In this document: positions 1 to 6,473 of the stretch, one piece after another
Layout of the letters: each line of letters starts with the position of its first letter
How positions within the stretch are numbered: position 1 is the first letter of the stretch
Assembly (NCBI GenBank): GCA_017646305.1
Contig: JAGCMR010000263.1
Coordinates: 1 to 13,406 of the forward strand
Length of the DNA stretch: 13,406 bases
Origin: Spirochaetaceae bacterium
Lineage (GTDB): Bacteria; Spirochaetota; Spirochaetia; Treponematales; Treponemataceae
Direction of reading: 5' to 3'
Translations under genes and position numbers: made by a program
The notes under the pieces: model-generated
Database searches by the model: none
What the model saw: only the letters and a program-made list of their open reading frames with translations
Told to the model about the DNA's origin: nothing

Positions 1-392
1 CCTTCCTTGCCCACCAAAAAGTTTCCGTTACGAGTGTATCGCTCGCCACTGGGAGTTTCCACTGCAAAAAAGCCTTCTCCACTCAAGGCCATGTCGGTAT
101 GGGTGGAAGTCTGCTTAAAGGACCCCTGCTCAAAGTCGGTGTACAGTTCGTTGGTTTCTACACCCAAGCCAATCTTTCCAATAATGGGAGCCACATCAGC
201 AGAACCAAAGGATGTTTCGTATACACCGTCATCATTCATACGACGCATCAAAAGCTCAGGAAAAGACTTGCTAACAGCAATATCACGCTTAAAACCTGTG
301 GTGTCAGCATTTGCCAAGTTGTTTGAAATGGCATCAAGCCGAGTCTGCTGGGCATTCATGCCACTAGAACCAATATACCAACCTCGAATCAT
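1..392 (-). CDS. Flagellar basal-body rod protein, FlhO/FlgF/FlgG family (5' part)
   Basis: Reading leftwards from an ATG at 392, this gives 130 residues and runs off the window, so the C-terminus is missing. The N-terminus has the family signature of rod and hook proteins: MIRGWYIGSSGMNAQQ, then LDAISNNLANADTTGFK at about residues 20-36, and later DMALSGEGFFAVETPSGERY at about 102-121. Such proteins are exported through the flagellar type III apparatus and form the distal rod. Several close paralogues exist (FlgF, FlgG, FlhO, FlhP) and the N-terminal third alone does not separate them. The MIRG opening and the LMRRMNDDG stretch remind me of the treponemal FlhO-type protein. A GAGAGG ribosome site lies at 399-404, six bases before the ATG. 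G+C is about 47%, well above the pigment cluster beside it, so this is probably the older chromosomal flank. Confidence 0.9.
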   Translation of the reverse strand, partial: MIRGWYIGSSGMNAQQTRLDAISNNLANADTTGFKRDIAVSKSFPELLMRRMNDDGVYETSFGSADVAPIIGKIGLGVETNELYTDFEQGSFKQTSTHTDMALSGEGFFAVETPSGERYTRNGNFLVGKE

Positions 393-410
393 AAAAAACC
401 TCTCATTTCC

Positions 411-438
411 TTATCGGCTCTGTCTACTATTTTGTTGA
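411..438 (-). promoter_or_regulatory. Sigma-28-like flagellar promoter
   Basis: On the minus strand the sequence reads TCAA (438-435), 16 bases, then GCCGATAA (418-411). The second element is an exact match to the enteric FliA -10 consensus, and TCAA is one base away from the TAAA -35 core. It points at the flagellar gene starting at 392. The predicted transcript start is near 404-405, so the leader would be only about 12 bases and would begin at the ribosome site itself. Confidence 0.6.
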
Positions 439-493
439 GGGGGCAAAGAAAAAATATGACAAAAAACGATACCGGCTACAAAATATATTTTTG

Positions 494-553
494 AAAAAAA
501 AAGATTTTTTTGCATTTTTCTCTTGACAAAACCCCATAGGGGGGGGGGGCAAG
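494..553. repeat. Spacer with A9/T7 tracts and an 11-G homopolymer
   Basis: The spacer 393-591 contains no gene. Within it A9 (494-502), GA and T7 (505-511) form a small inverted repeat. Next come CTTG (522-525), CCCC (532-535), ATA, a run of 11 G (539-549) and CAAG (550-553). CCCC/GGGG and CTTG/CAAG could pair as an imperfect stem. Read on the minus strand, as the 3' end of the chain-length-factor transcript, CCCC-TAT-GGGG is followed by TTTT, so a weak terminator is possible. Long G runs are prone to slip in length; see findings. Confidence 0.5.
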
Positions 554-591
554 TACAGAAGCATTTGGTATATAATGTTCCCTTAAGAATA

Positions 592-1287
592 TCACTCAGA
601 TATTAAGTTTAAAAGTGATAGATTCCCTTGCAGCAATTTCAAAAAGAAATCTTGTGGTTTTTTTATAGATTTTTCTGAAAAATCAAGGATATTTAAAGTT
701 TGTTCTGACCGTCCCTGTCCTAATTTTAACAAAGTCGCAAATCCCCAAGTCTCATTACAAGCCCCCTCCAATGCTTGATATTCCTTCGGAGATTGAACAT
801 CACCATACACCATCAAAACCTGAGAACTATTACCACAAAGCACAGAAGAAAAGACACATTGTACTGCAGAGAAAAAATTCTGAGGCAGAGGATACAAGGC
901 TGAATATCCATTTTTCAATCCTAACACTATGGAAGCCATGGCAGGAGGTGTATTAAATACAGAGGTTGAGAAGGTTGCAGGTAACACTTCTTCATCCTGC
1001 AATACCATGGAATTTATCTGCAGCTGGCGTTCAGTCTCACCTGTCAAAGAGACAAAATACAGCTTGGTATTGGGACACAGTTTATCTTGCAAGCTATGGA
1101 TTAAAGCAGTGGTCAGTTTAGACAAAGAAGTCATCCGTCGCCTTTGCATAGCTGGTATAAAAGAGAGATTAGGAAGAGCTTTTTTATCTGAAATCAATTC
1201 CAGCTTTCCCATTAGCCAAGGAAGCAAATCATTTTTTTCAGTTATTCCTGGTACCCAAACACTCAGAGTCTCAACACACAATTCCAA
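592..1287 (-). CDS. Chain-length-factor-like ketosynthase partner (APE cluster, ApeC-type)
   Basis: A 231-residue protein resembling the short, half-size ketosynthase-like family (Ketoacyl-synt_2) found in aryl-polyene clusters, where such proteins are usually about 240 residues. Visible landmarks are MQRRRMTSLSKL at about 47-58, and STSVFNTPPAMASI at about 107-120, the stretch that corresponds to the region before the ketosynthase nucleophile. There is no TACAS-like cysteine motif, so it is probably not a condensing enzyme itself. In the characterised Xenorhabdus APE system a protein of this kind pairs with a full ketosynthase as a KS:CLF heterodimer. The best partner here is the ketosynthase at 11106-12317. 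The start is a TTG: the sequence GCGAGGA (1292-1298) sits five bases upstream, and no better start is near. It begins 14 bases after the methyltransferase stop, so the two are surely co-transcribed. Confidence 0.82.
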   Translation of the reverse strand: MELCVETLSVWVPGITEKNDLLPWLMGKLELISDKKALPNLSFIPAMQRRRMTSLSKLTTALIHSLQDKLCPNTKLYFVSLTGETERQLQINSMVLQDEEVLPATFSTSVFNTPPAMASIVLGLKNGYSALYPLPQNFFSAVQCVFSSVLCGNSSQVLMVYGDVQSPKEYQALEGACNETWGFATLLKLGQGRSEQTLNILDFSEKSIKKPQDFFLKLLQGNLSLLNLISE

Positions 1288-1301
1288 TTGTATCCTCGCT
1301 T

Positions 1302-2396
1302 TTATACTTTCTTAAAATGTAACAACGAATAGCTATTTGAACCAAGATTATGGTGTGCTGTCTTTAAAGCAAAGCCAGCCTTCTCAATAGCAGTAACTAA
1401 CTCATGAAATTTATACATTTTGCTACATCCATTTGCCATACAAGTAAAATACAAAGAAGTTGCCTGTAAAGAATATGAGGAAGCTTCAAATCGCTGCATA
1501 TCCCATAATGGTTCTAGAACAAACACATCTGTTTCTGGAGTAGCCATGGCGGCCACCTTTTCCAAAATCATCGTGACTTGTTCCAAAGCAAAACAATCCA
1601 AAAACTGACTCATCCATACCACATCATAACCAACAGGTAGCTTTAACTCACTCTCAAGGATATTACCAGTAAAAAAATCTATACGATCTTCAAAACTAGA
1701 TGCCCGAACATTCTGTTCTGCCATAGCTGTTTGTCCAGGAAGATCCACAATCGTAACCTGAACATCTTGATTATAATTACAGCAAGCCAAAGCCCACTTT
1801 GCCGTATTACCACCAATATCTAATAACCGCTTGGGAGACTGAGCAAATACTAAAGGAAGTGCAGAAGGAAAGGCAATATCAGAATAAAAGTGGTCAAATT
1901 CGAACCAACTTTTTTTTGCCTTTTCTGGTAAAGAGGAAAGTGCATCGTAAATAGTATTCCAGTTTTCACCAAAAACCTGAAGTCCAACAGGCCGATTCTC
2001 TTGAACAGACTCTTTCATGAACCATGCACCTTGATAACAAATATCAGCAGAAAAGTTAAAATTCACTCGAGTCATATCATCTTCTAGGAGGAACCATCCA
2101 ATCTTACCAAGAATAAGTTTAGAGGCATCAGCTTCCTGTAATTTTAAGACACCCATTCCTAAGGCAATTTCAGTCAAAACAGAAATCCCATAGACAGAAA
2201 TTCCTGAATATTCAGCCACTTCCTGTACAGTCAATCCATCGTTATCTGAAATAATTTGCAAAATTCCTAAATCTAAAAGGGACTTAATTGCATTGAAGGT
2301 TAAAGGTGAAAAAGCAATTTTTTGAGCCTCAAACTTGGCATCTACAGCTCGGATCTTATCATTAGAATACAAAAACATATAATCAGTAACTCTCAT
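1302..2396 (-). CDS. SAM-dependent methyltransferase with winged-helix dimerisation domain
   Basis: A 364-residue class I methyltransferase of the kind often found in APE/flexirubin clusters. Residues about 20-90 look like the N-terminal winged-helix dimerisation domain of small-molecule O-methyltransferases (LTFNAIKSLLDLGILQII, then LTVQEVAEYSGIS). The SAM-binding glycine motif LLDIGGNTAKWA lies at about 191-202, followed by the acidic strand end VDLPGQ at about 217-222. It probably methylates the aryl head group or its hydroxyl; the sequence does not show whether the target is C or O. The start is uncertain. The ATG at 2396 is used here; an in-frame TTG at 2426 adds ten residues and an ATG at 2378 removes six. 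None has a well-placed ribosome site. It is the first gene of the leftward unit, with the chain-length factor following 14 bases later. Confidence 0.85.
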   Translation of the reverse strand: MRVTDYMFLYSNDKIRAVDAKFEAQKIAFSPLTFNAIKSLLDLGILQIISDNDGLTVQEVAEYSGISVYGISVLTEIALGMGVLKLQEADASKLILGKIGWFLLEDDMTRVNFNFSADICYQGAWFMKESVQENRPVGLQVFGENWNTIYDALSSLPEKAKKSWFEFDHFYSDIAFPSALPLVFAQSPKRLLDIGGNTAKWALACCNYNQDVQVTIVDLPGQTAMAEQNVRASSFEDRIDFFTGNILESELKLPVGYDVVWMSQFLDCFALEQVTMILEKVAAMATPETDVFVLEPLWDMQRFEASSYSLQATSLYFTCMANGCSKMYKFHELVTAIEKAGFALKTAHHNLGSNSYSLLHFKKV

Positions 2397-2502
2397 CTTC
2401 CCAATAATAGATATCCATTTTATCAAACAAGCTCATGAACGAGAATATCTACCATATTTCCTAGAAGAATCTCAAAATTCCTCACTAAAATAAGCGAGAA
2501 GA

Positions 2503-2531
2503 ATTATAATACAAAAAATATGTATCAGCAA
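2503..2531 (-). promoter_or_regulatory. Predicted sigma-70 promoter for the methyltransferase unit
   Basis: On the minus strand: TTGCTG (2531-2526), 17 bases, then a perfect TATAAT (2508-2503). The -35 matches consensus at only three positions. Transcription would begin near 2496, giving a leader of about 100 bases before the ATG at 2396. One arm of the 11-bp inverted repeat falls in that leader. Confidence 0.5.
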
Positions 2532-2566
2532 GTAATTTCTTATATAAGAATGAGGAATTTTACCTT

Positions 2567-2594
2567 TTGACTGTTTCTTATCACATTCTATATT
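2567..2594 (+). promoter_or_regulatory. Possible upstream promoter for the carrier-protein operon
   Basis: TTGACT (2567-2572), 16 bases, TATATT (2589-2594). A start near 2601 would place the 17-bp palindrome at about +13 to +29, a position where a bound repressor could block elongation. This is weaker than the site at 2682-2710. Confidence 0.35.
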
Positions 2595-2613
2595 AAGTCA
2601 AAGAACCAGTACA

Positions 2614-2630
2614 TTATGATTATATCATAA
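2614..2630. promoter_or_regulatory. 17-bp palindrome, candidate operator
   Basis: TTATGAT-TAT-ATCATAA is a perfect 7-3-7 inverted repeat near the middle of the divergent control region. Its size and symmetry suit a dimeric transcription factor. It resembles PerR/Fur-type boxes in base content, but those have a different spacer (7-1-7 for PerR), so no regulator is named. Confidence 0.5.
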
Positions 2631-2681
2631 CCAGCTTTTACCTTGATACACTGACTAAATTCTTGAAATTTCACTATTTAC

Positions 2682-2710
2682 TTGATTTTTTACTTCTTAT
2701 CAATTACAAT
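2682..2710 (+). promoter_or_regulatory. Predicted sigma-70 promoter for the carrier-protein operon
   Basis: TTGATT (2682-2687), exactly 17 bases, TACAAT (2705-2710). Each hexamer is close to consensus. Transcription would start near 2717, leaving a leader of about 42 bases that includes the AAGGA ribosome site at 2747-2751. Confidence 0.6.
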
Positions 2711-2758
2711 TCGTCCGTTCAGAAAAATTCTAAAGATACTATCACTAAGGACGAGACT

Positions 2759-3019
2759 ATGCAGGATTTAAATCTTGAAATTAAAAAAATAATTATTGAC
2801 AGTCTTGATTTAGAAGACATAACACCGGAACAAATATCAGATTCAGAGGCATTATTCGGAGATGGACTTGGATTAGATTCCATCGATGCTCTGGAGCTAG
2901 GAATTGCTTTGAAAAAAAAGTTTGGAGTGAAGTTCTCTGCTGAAAATGAAGATAACCGAAAACATTTTGCATCTGTAAATGCATTGGCAAGCTATATTTC
3001 TCAACACACAGCTGAGTAA
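2759..3019 (+). CDS. Acyl carrier protein of the polyene synthase
   Basis: An 86-residue carrier protein of typical length. The motif GLGLDSIDALELG at about residues 36-48 places the phosphopantetheine attachment serine at Ser41. It would hold the growing polyene chain, or the aromatic starter, as a thioester. The Sfp-type transferase at 9785-10513 is its likely activating enzyme. The start at 2759 is chosen because AAGGA at 2747-2751 sits seven bases upstream and the protein then begins directly at helix 1. An upstream in-frame TTG would add 32 residues with no carrier-protein character. Known APE clusters as I recall them carry two carrier proteins in a row; only this one is present here. 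A large hairpin follows the stop codon and separates it from the next gene. Confidence 0.93.
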   Translation: MQDLNLEIKKIIIDSLDLEDITPEQISDSEALFGDGLGLDSIDALELGIALKKKFGVKFSAENEDNRKHFASVNALASYISQHTAE

Positions 3020-3034
3020 ATATTGTAACGAATA

Positions 3035-3087
3035 AAGGAGTTTTTCAAAATTCCAAGAGCTACTTTGAATTGTTTCAAAAACTCCTT
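3035..3087 (+). repeat. Hairpin between the carrier-protein and ligase genes
   Basis: AAGGAGTTTTT (3035-3045) is the exact reverse complement of AAAAACTCCTT (3077-3087). Inside it AATTC (3049-3053) can pair with GAATT (3067-3071). No T-run follows the right arm (it continues AAAATAAAATAAT), so this is not a classical intrinsic terminator. It could protect the 3' end of a processed carrier-protein mRNA or partly attenuate transcription. Confidence 0.55.
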
Positions 3088-3162
3088 AAAATAAAATAAT
3101 TCTAGCTCCAGATTATTTGGATACCTTTGAGCAATAGTTTGGCCATTGAAGATGGCAAAAAA

Positions 3163-5466
3163 ATGAAGGTTTTATTAAATTTCCTTTCTTGTTTATATCC
3201 AATAGCAGTTTTTTTTCTCATAGTGGTATTTAAGGTACCCATTAGAGTTTTTGCATTGTTTGTTATAATACTATTTTCAGGATATATCAGTATCTTGACC
3301 GTCACAAATAAACAGAAAAAAAGATTGGTAGAGAGAAAAACAATACTAGCCTTATGTATCCTACTTCTTCTGGTAATAGCAAGTTTTATTTCCAATTCAT
3401 CAGTATTTATTCGACTCTATTCTTTTTTTGTCAATGTAGGACTGTTTATAGGATTTTCATCATCCCTTCATTTACCAGAATCCATTATCTATCGATTTGC
3501 CACGTTGGCACAACCTACAATTAAGCAATCAATAACAAGAGAAAAGGTGAAAAAATACTGTAGAAAAGTTACCATTCTTTGGTGTGTGTTTTTCGTTATT
3601 AATGGAACAATAGCTTTCATGACAGCTCTTTTTTTTCCAGAAAAAATTTGGGCTATTTACAATGGATTTATTTCGTATATACTTATAGGTGTATTATTTG
3701 CAGGAGAATTTATTGTGAGAACGATTATTCAAAAAGGTATGGAAAAAGAAATCCCATTATCCCAGCTACAAGAAAACTCTCGTTCCTCTAACACGATTTT
3801 ATGTTACGAGGGAAATTGGAGCAAAGGGAAATATAAAACCTGGAATGATTTTGTTCTCGACACTGCAAAACTGCGGTCTTTCATCAGTCAACATCCTCAA
3901 AAACAATGGTTTTTGCATTGTGAAGATACGTGGTTTTTTTTAGTAGCATACACCGCCCTACTTCAGTCTCAGAAGGAAGTGTTGTTGACAGCAAATACAA
4001 GTTCATCTTTTTTGGAAGAAATTCGCCCCCAGAACACACCATTCCTTACAGATCAAGCACTCACTAATACTTCTTCAATTTCAAAAATTTTAGAGGAAGA
4101 AAAATCCTTTTCACCTCAACAGTTAATTTTTCCAACAATACATCCAGATGATACATCCATCATCCTGTATACCTCAGGCAGTACGGGACGCCCAAAAGCT
4201 GTAGTGCAACGACTAACTGAATTTGAACAGGATAATAAATTCATTCTTTCTCAGTGGGGACCAGAATTCATTACAAGAAAGCTCTGTACAACAGTGAGTC
4301 ATCATCATATTTATGGATTACTGTTTTCTATCATGCTACCCTTTACAGCAGGAGTTCCTTTTCGGCGAAACAAAATAGAACATCCAGAAGAATTCCTTGC
4401 CCTTACGGATACCTCCTATATCATCATTACTGTACCAGCTTTTTTAAAACGAGCAAATGAATTAAATTTAACACAACAGCTTACTGATCCATGGATTTTT
4501 ACTTCTGGAGGAGTCCTTACCCCAGAGGAAGCCCAAAGAACTAGTGAAAATTTTGGAGCTTGGCCTATAGAGGTTTACGGAAGTACAGAAACTAGTGGAA
4601 TTGCATGGCGATGTTCAAAAACAGGTATAGAATGGACTCCTTTCGATAATGCAGAAATTACATTAGCAGAAAACGGCTGCCTTAAAGTACGCTCCCCCTA
4701 CATCAAAAATCCAGAAGGTTTTGTTACTGGAGACCTGGCTGATATACAAGCAGATGGAAAATTTATCCTGAAAGGAAGAGCTGATTCCATTGTCAAAATA
4801 GAGGAAAAACGTATCTCTACTACAGAAATAGAATTCCGTTTGATGCAAACGAAACTCATTCAAGAAGCAGTTGTCGTTCCAGTACAAAGTATTCACCGTC
4901 AGATTCTAGGAGCAGTTATCGTACTGAATCAAGCTGGTAAAGAAATGTTTGCTCAAAGATCCAAGTTGGAAATTAATAATTATTTCAAAAAATACCTGTG
5001 CAATTTTTTTGAACAGGTAGTAGTTCCACGAAAATGGCGTTTTATAGATTCCATTCCCCTGGATTCCCAAGGAAAAAAAAGTAGACAGTTCATTCTAAGT
5101 CTCTTTGAAAAAGAAAATTTATTTTCAATTCATCACAAGGAAATACAAGAAAATTCCGCCACCATCATATTCTGTGTACCAGCTACATCCCCTTATTTCG
5201 ACGGACATTTCCCTAACTTTCCAGTATTACCAGCTGTGGCACAAATAAATATAGGAATGGAATTAGCAAAGCAATGCTTTGGAATACCATCTACTCCGTA
5301 CCAAATAAAAAAATGCAAATTTCTTAATATTCTAGCACCAGAAACAGAGGTTAAAGCTAGCCTAAAGCTTTCTCAAGACAGAAAAACCTTAACCATAAAA
5401 ATGGAGGACACTCAAACTGGAGAATTCGTTTATTCTCAAAGCACGATAAAAATGGAAAAGGAATAA
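3163..5466 (+). CDS. Fusion: polytopic membrane domain, AMP-forming aryl ligase, ApeI-like hotdog domain
   Basis: A 767-residue protein in three parts. Residues about 1-190 carry six hydrophobic segments (about 2-23, 26-46, 60-77, 81-100, 137-158, 162-186), like the small membrane protein (COG4648) of APE clusters. Residues about 210-650 are an AMP-forming acyl/aryl ligase: LYTSGSTGRPKA (335-346), YGSTETSG (472-479), TGDLAD, KGRAD (537-541) and the catalytic-lysine region LDSQGKKSRQ near 639. It would activate an aromatic acid and load a carrier protein. The last hundred residues are a FabZ-like hotdog with YFDGHFPNFP, where His682 matches the catalytic His; the usual acidic partner position is Asn696. 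In Proteobacterial clusters, as I recall, these are separate adjacent genes. The ATG at 3163 is chosen because it starts just before the first membrane segment; a TTG at 3127 would add 12 residues. Neither has a strong ribosome site. Confidence 0.85.
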   Translation: MKVLLNFLSCLYPIAVFFLIVVFKVPIRVFALFVIILFSGYISILTVTNKQKKRLVERKTILALCILLLLVIASFISNSSVFIRLYSFFVNVGLFIGFSSSLHLPESIIYRFATLAQPTIKQSITREKVKKYCRKVTILWCVFFVINGTIAFMTALFFPEKIWAIYNGFISYILIGVLFAGEFIVRTIIQKGMEKEIPLSQLQENSRSSNTILCYEGNWSKGKYKTWNDFVLDTAKLRSFISQHPQKQWFLHCEDTWFFLVAYTALLQSQKEVLLTANTSSSFLEEIRPQNTPFLTDQALTNTSSISKILEEEKSFSPQQLIFPTIHPDDTSIILYTSGSTGRPKAVVQRLTEFEQDNKFILSQWGPEFITRKLCTTVSHHHIYGLLFSIMLPFTAGVPFRRNKIEHPEEFLALTDTSYIIITVPAFLKRANELNLTQQLTDPWIFTSGGVLTPEEAQRTSENFGAWPIEVYGSTETSGIAWRCSKTGIEWTPFDNAEITLAENGCLKVRSPYIKNPEGFVTGDLADIQADGKFILKGRADSIVKIEEKRISTTEIEFRLMQTKLIQEAVVVPVQSIHRQILGAVIVLNQAGKEMFAQRSKLEINNYFKKYLCNFFEQVVVPRKWRFIDSIPLDSQGKKSRQFILSLFEKENLFSIHHKEIQENSATIIFCVPATSPYFDGHFPNFPVLPAVAQINIGMELAKQCFGIPSTPYQIKKCKFLNILAPETEVKASLKLSQDRKTLTIKMEDTQTGEFVYSQSTIKMEKE

Positions 5467-5493
5467 TAGAGGAATAAAAAAGGAGACAATACA

Positions 5494-6459
5494 GTGAAAG
5501 ATGATAACATAACCCAGCACTGGTCCCAGAAAAAAGAAGCTATCACATCATATACAAGCCTTAAATTTCTCATGACACTTTCAAAATTTGTACCACATGT
5601 AATTATAAAAATTATTGTAATGCCAGTCACTGTATTCTATTTTTTCTATGCCAAGACAAGTAAAGTTCATTCTCAAGACTTTCTCAACAGGGTTTCAAAA
5701 ATAACTGGTATAAAGAAAACTTCAACATTAATTCATTTTGCATCATTTGCTTTGAACCTAGTAGAAAAAATGGAATCATGGAGTGGTAAATTTTCTTTTA
5801 ATAAAATTCAGTTTCAACAAGATGATGTAGTACAATTAGTAGATGATTTAGAACGCGGACAAGGAGCTCTACTTATTTGTTCTCATTTAGGTAATACGGA
5901 ATTATTGCGAGCATTAGCAGAAATGAATCGTACAGGGGTATCTCGAAAAATTCCCACTATTTCCATTGTGGATTTTTCTGTATCACCTAATTTTTTTAGA
6001 ATGATAGAAGAAATAAACCCAGAATCTCTTCATCATACCATCAGTGCCAAAGATATTGGACCTGACACAGTAATAATTTTACAACAATGTATTGAAGATG
6101 GAGGGCTCGTAGTAATAGCAGGAGATAGAACGAGTGCTACCACCATAGACAGTTATTTTATGTTTCCCTTTCTAGGTGAAAAAACCCCCTTTGCTACGGG
6201 CCCCTTTATACTTGCTCGTATTTTGGGAGCTCCTTGCTACACTGTTTTTGGTTTGCGACATAAAACTATGGCTTTTTTTCCTACATACAAAATGTATGTG
6301 AAAAAACTTACAATTCCGCAAAATACAGGCCGCAAAGAGCGACAAGTTGTTACAGAATATATTGCCCAACAATTTATTACAGAACTAGAATGTCATGCCA
6401 TAAAGAATCCCTATCAATGGTATAATTTCTATAACTTTTGGGCAAAACCAGTATTATAG
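5494..6459 (+). CDS. LpxL/HtrB-like acyltransferase of the polyene cluster
   Basis: A 321-residue member of the lysophospholipid/lipid A late acyltransferase superfamily. The acyltransferase signature is HLGNTE, with His131 and Glu136 (HX4E), in GALLICSHLGNTELLRA. A second block reads VVIAGDRTSAT at about 209-219. A hydrophobic segment near residues 33-51 should tether it to the inner membrane. In APE clusters this family is thought to join the polyene to its lipid anchor, often together with a glycosyltransferase; no glycosyltransferase is found here. The start is a GTG at 5494: the strong AAGGAG at 5480-5485 is eight bases upstream. It follows the fusion gene by 27 bases. If the organism is a treponeme, a group generally regarded as lacking lipopolysaccharide, lipid A would not be the acceptor. 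Confidence 0.82.
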   Translation: MKDDNITQHWSQKKEAITSYTSLKFLMTLSKFVPHVIIKIIVMPVTVFYFFYAKTSKVHSQDFLNRVSKITGIKKTSTLIHFASFALNLVEKMESWSGKFSFNKIQFQQDDVVQLVDDLERGQGALLICSHLGNTELLRALAEMNRTGVSRKIPTISIVDFSVSPNFFRMIEEINPESLHHTISAKDIGPDTVIILQQCIEDGGLVVIAGDRTSATTIDSYFMFPFLGEKTPFATGPFILARILGAPCYTVFGLRHKTMAFFPTYKMYVKKLTIPQNTGRKERQVVTEYIAQQFITELECHAIKNPYQWYNFYNFWAKPVL

Positions 6460-6473
6460 GTAATGGAGGTTTC

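Larger units (their letters stand above)
2397..2758. promoter_or_regulatory. Divergent control region between the two halves of the pigment cluster
   Basis: These 362 bases separate the leftward methyltransferase unit from the rightward carrier-protein operon and hold no convincing gene. They are A+T rich and contain promoter-like pairs on both strands, a 17-bp palindrome (2614-2630) and an 11-bp inverted repeat with widely spaced arms (2474-2484 and 2551-2561), each listed separately. This is the likely place where both halves of the cluster are switched together. Confidence 0.7.

Noticed and set aside
494..511. A9-GA-T7 as an intrinsic terminator
   Set aside because: A pure A/T stem with a two-base loop is too weak, and there is no G+C stem directly before the T-run.
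523..576. TTGACA (523-528) and TATAAT (571-576) on the plus strand around the G run, as a promoter
   Set aside because: The spacer is 42 bases, far too long, and the only downstream gene is on the opposite strand.
929..1315. Rightward 128-codon open frame opposite the chain-length factor
   Set aside because: It shows no recognisable protein features and mirrors a gene with family motifs and a good ribosome site.
2383..2436. A 17-codon leftward open frame before the methyltransferase, rich in Tyr and Trp, as a leader peptide for attenuation
   Set aside because: It has no ribosome site and no paired terminator structures were seen; most likely chance.
2614..2630. Naming the palindrome a PerR or Fur box
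   Set aside because: The bases are similar but the three-base spacer does not fit the usual PerR pattern, and no regulator gene is present.
2663..2758. A 32-residue N-terminal extension of the acyl carrier protein from a TTG
   Set aside because: It spans the predicted -10 region, and the ATG at 2759 has a clear ribosome site and gives a normal-length carrier protein.
3205..3640. T8 tracts in the membrane part of the ligase gene as phase-variation sites
   Set aside because: Runs of seven or eight A or T are common throughout this A+T-rich window, and the frame is open, so there is no special signal.
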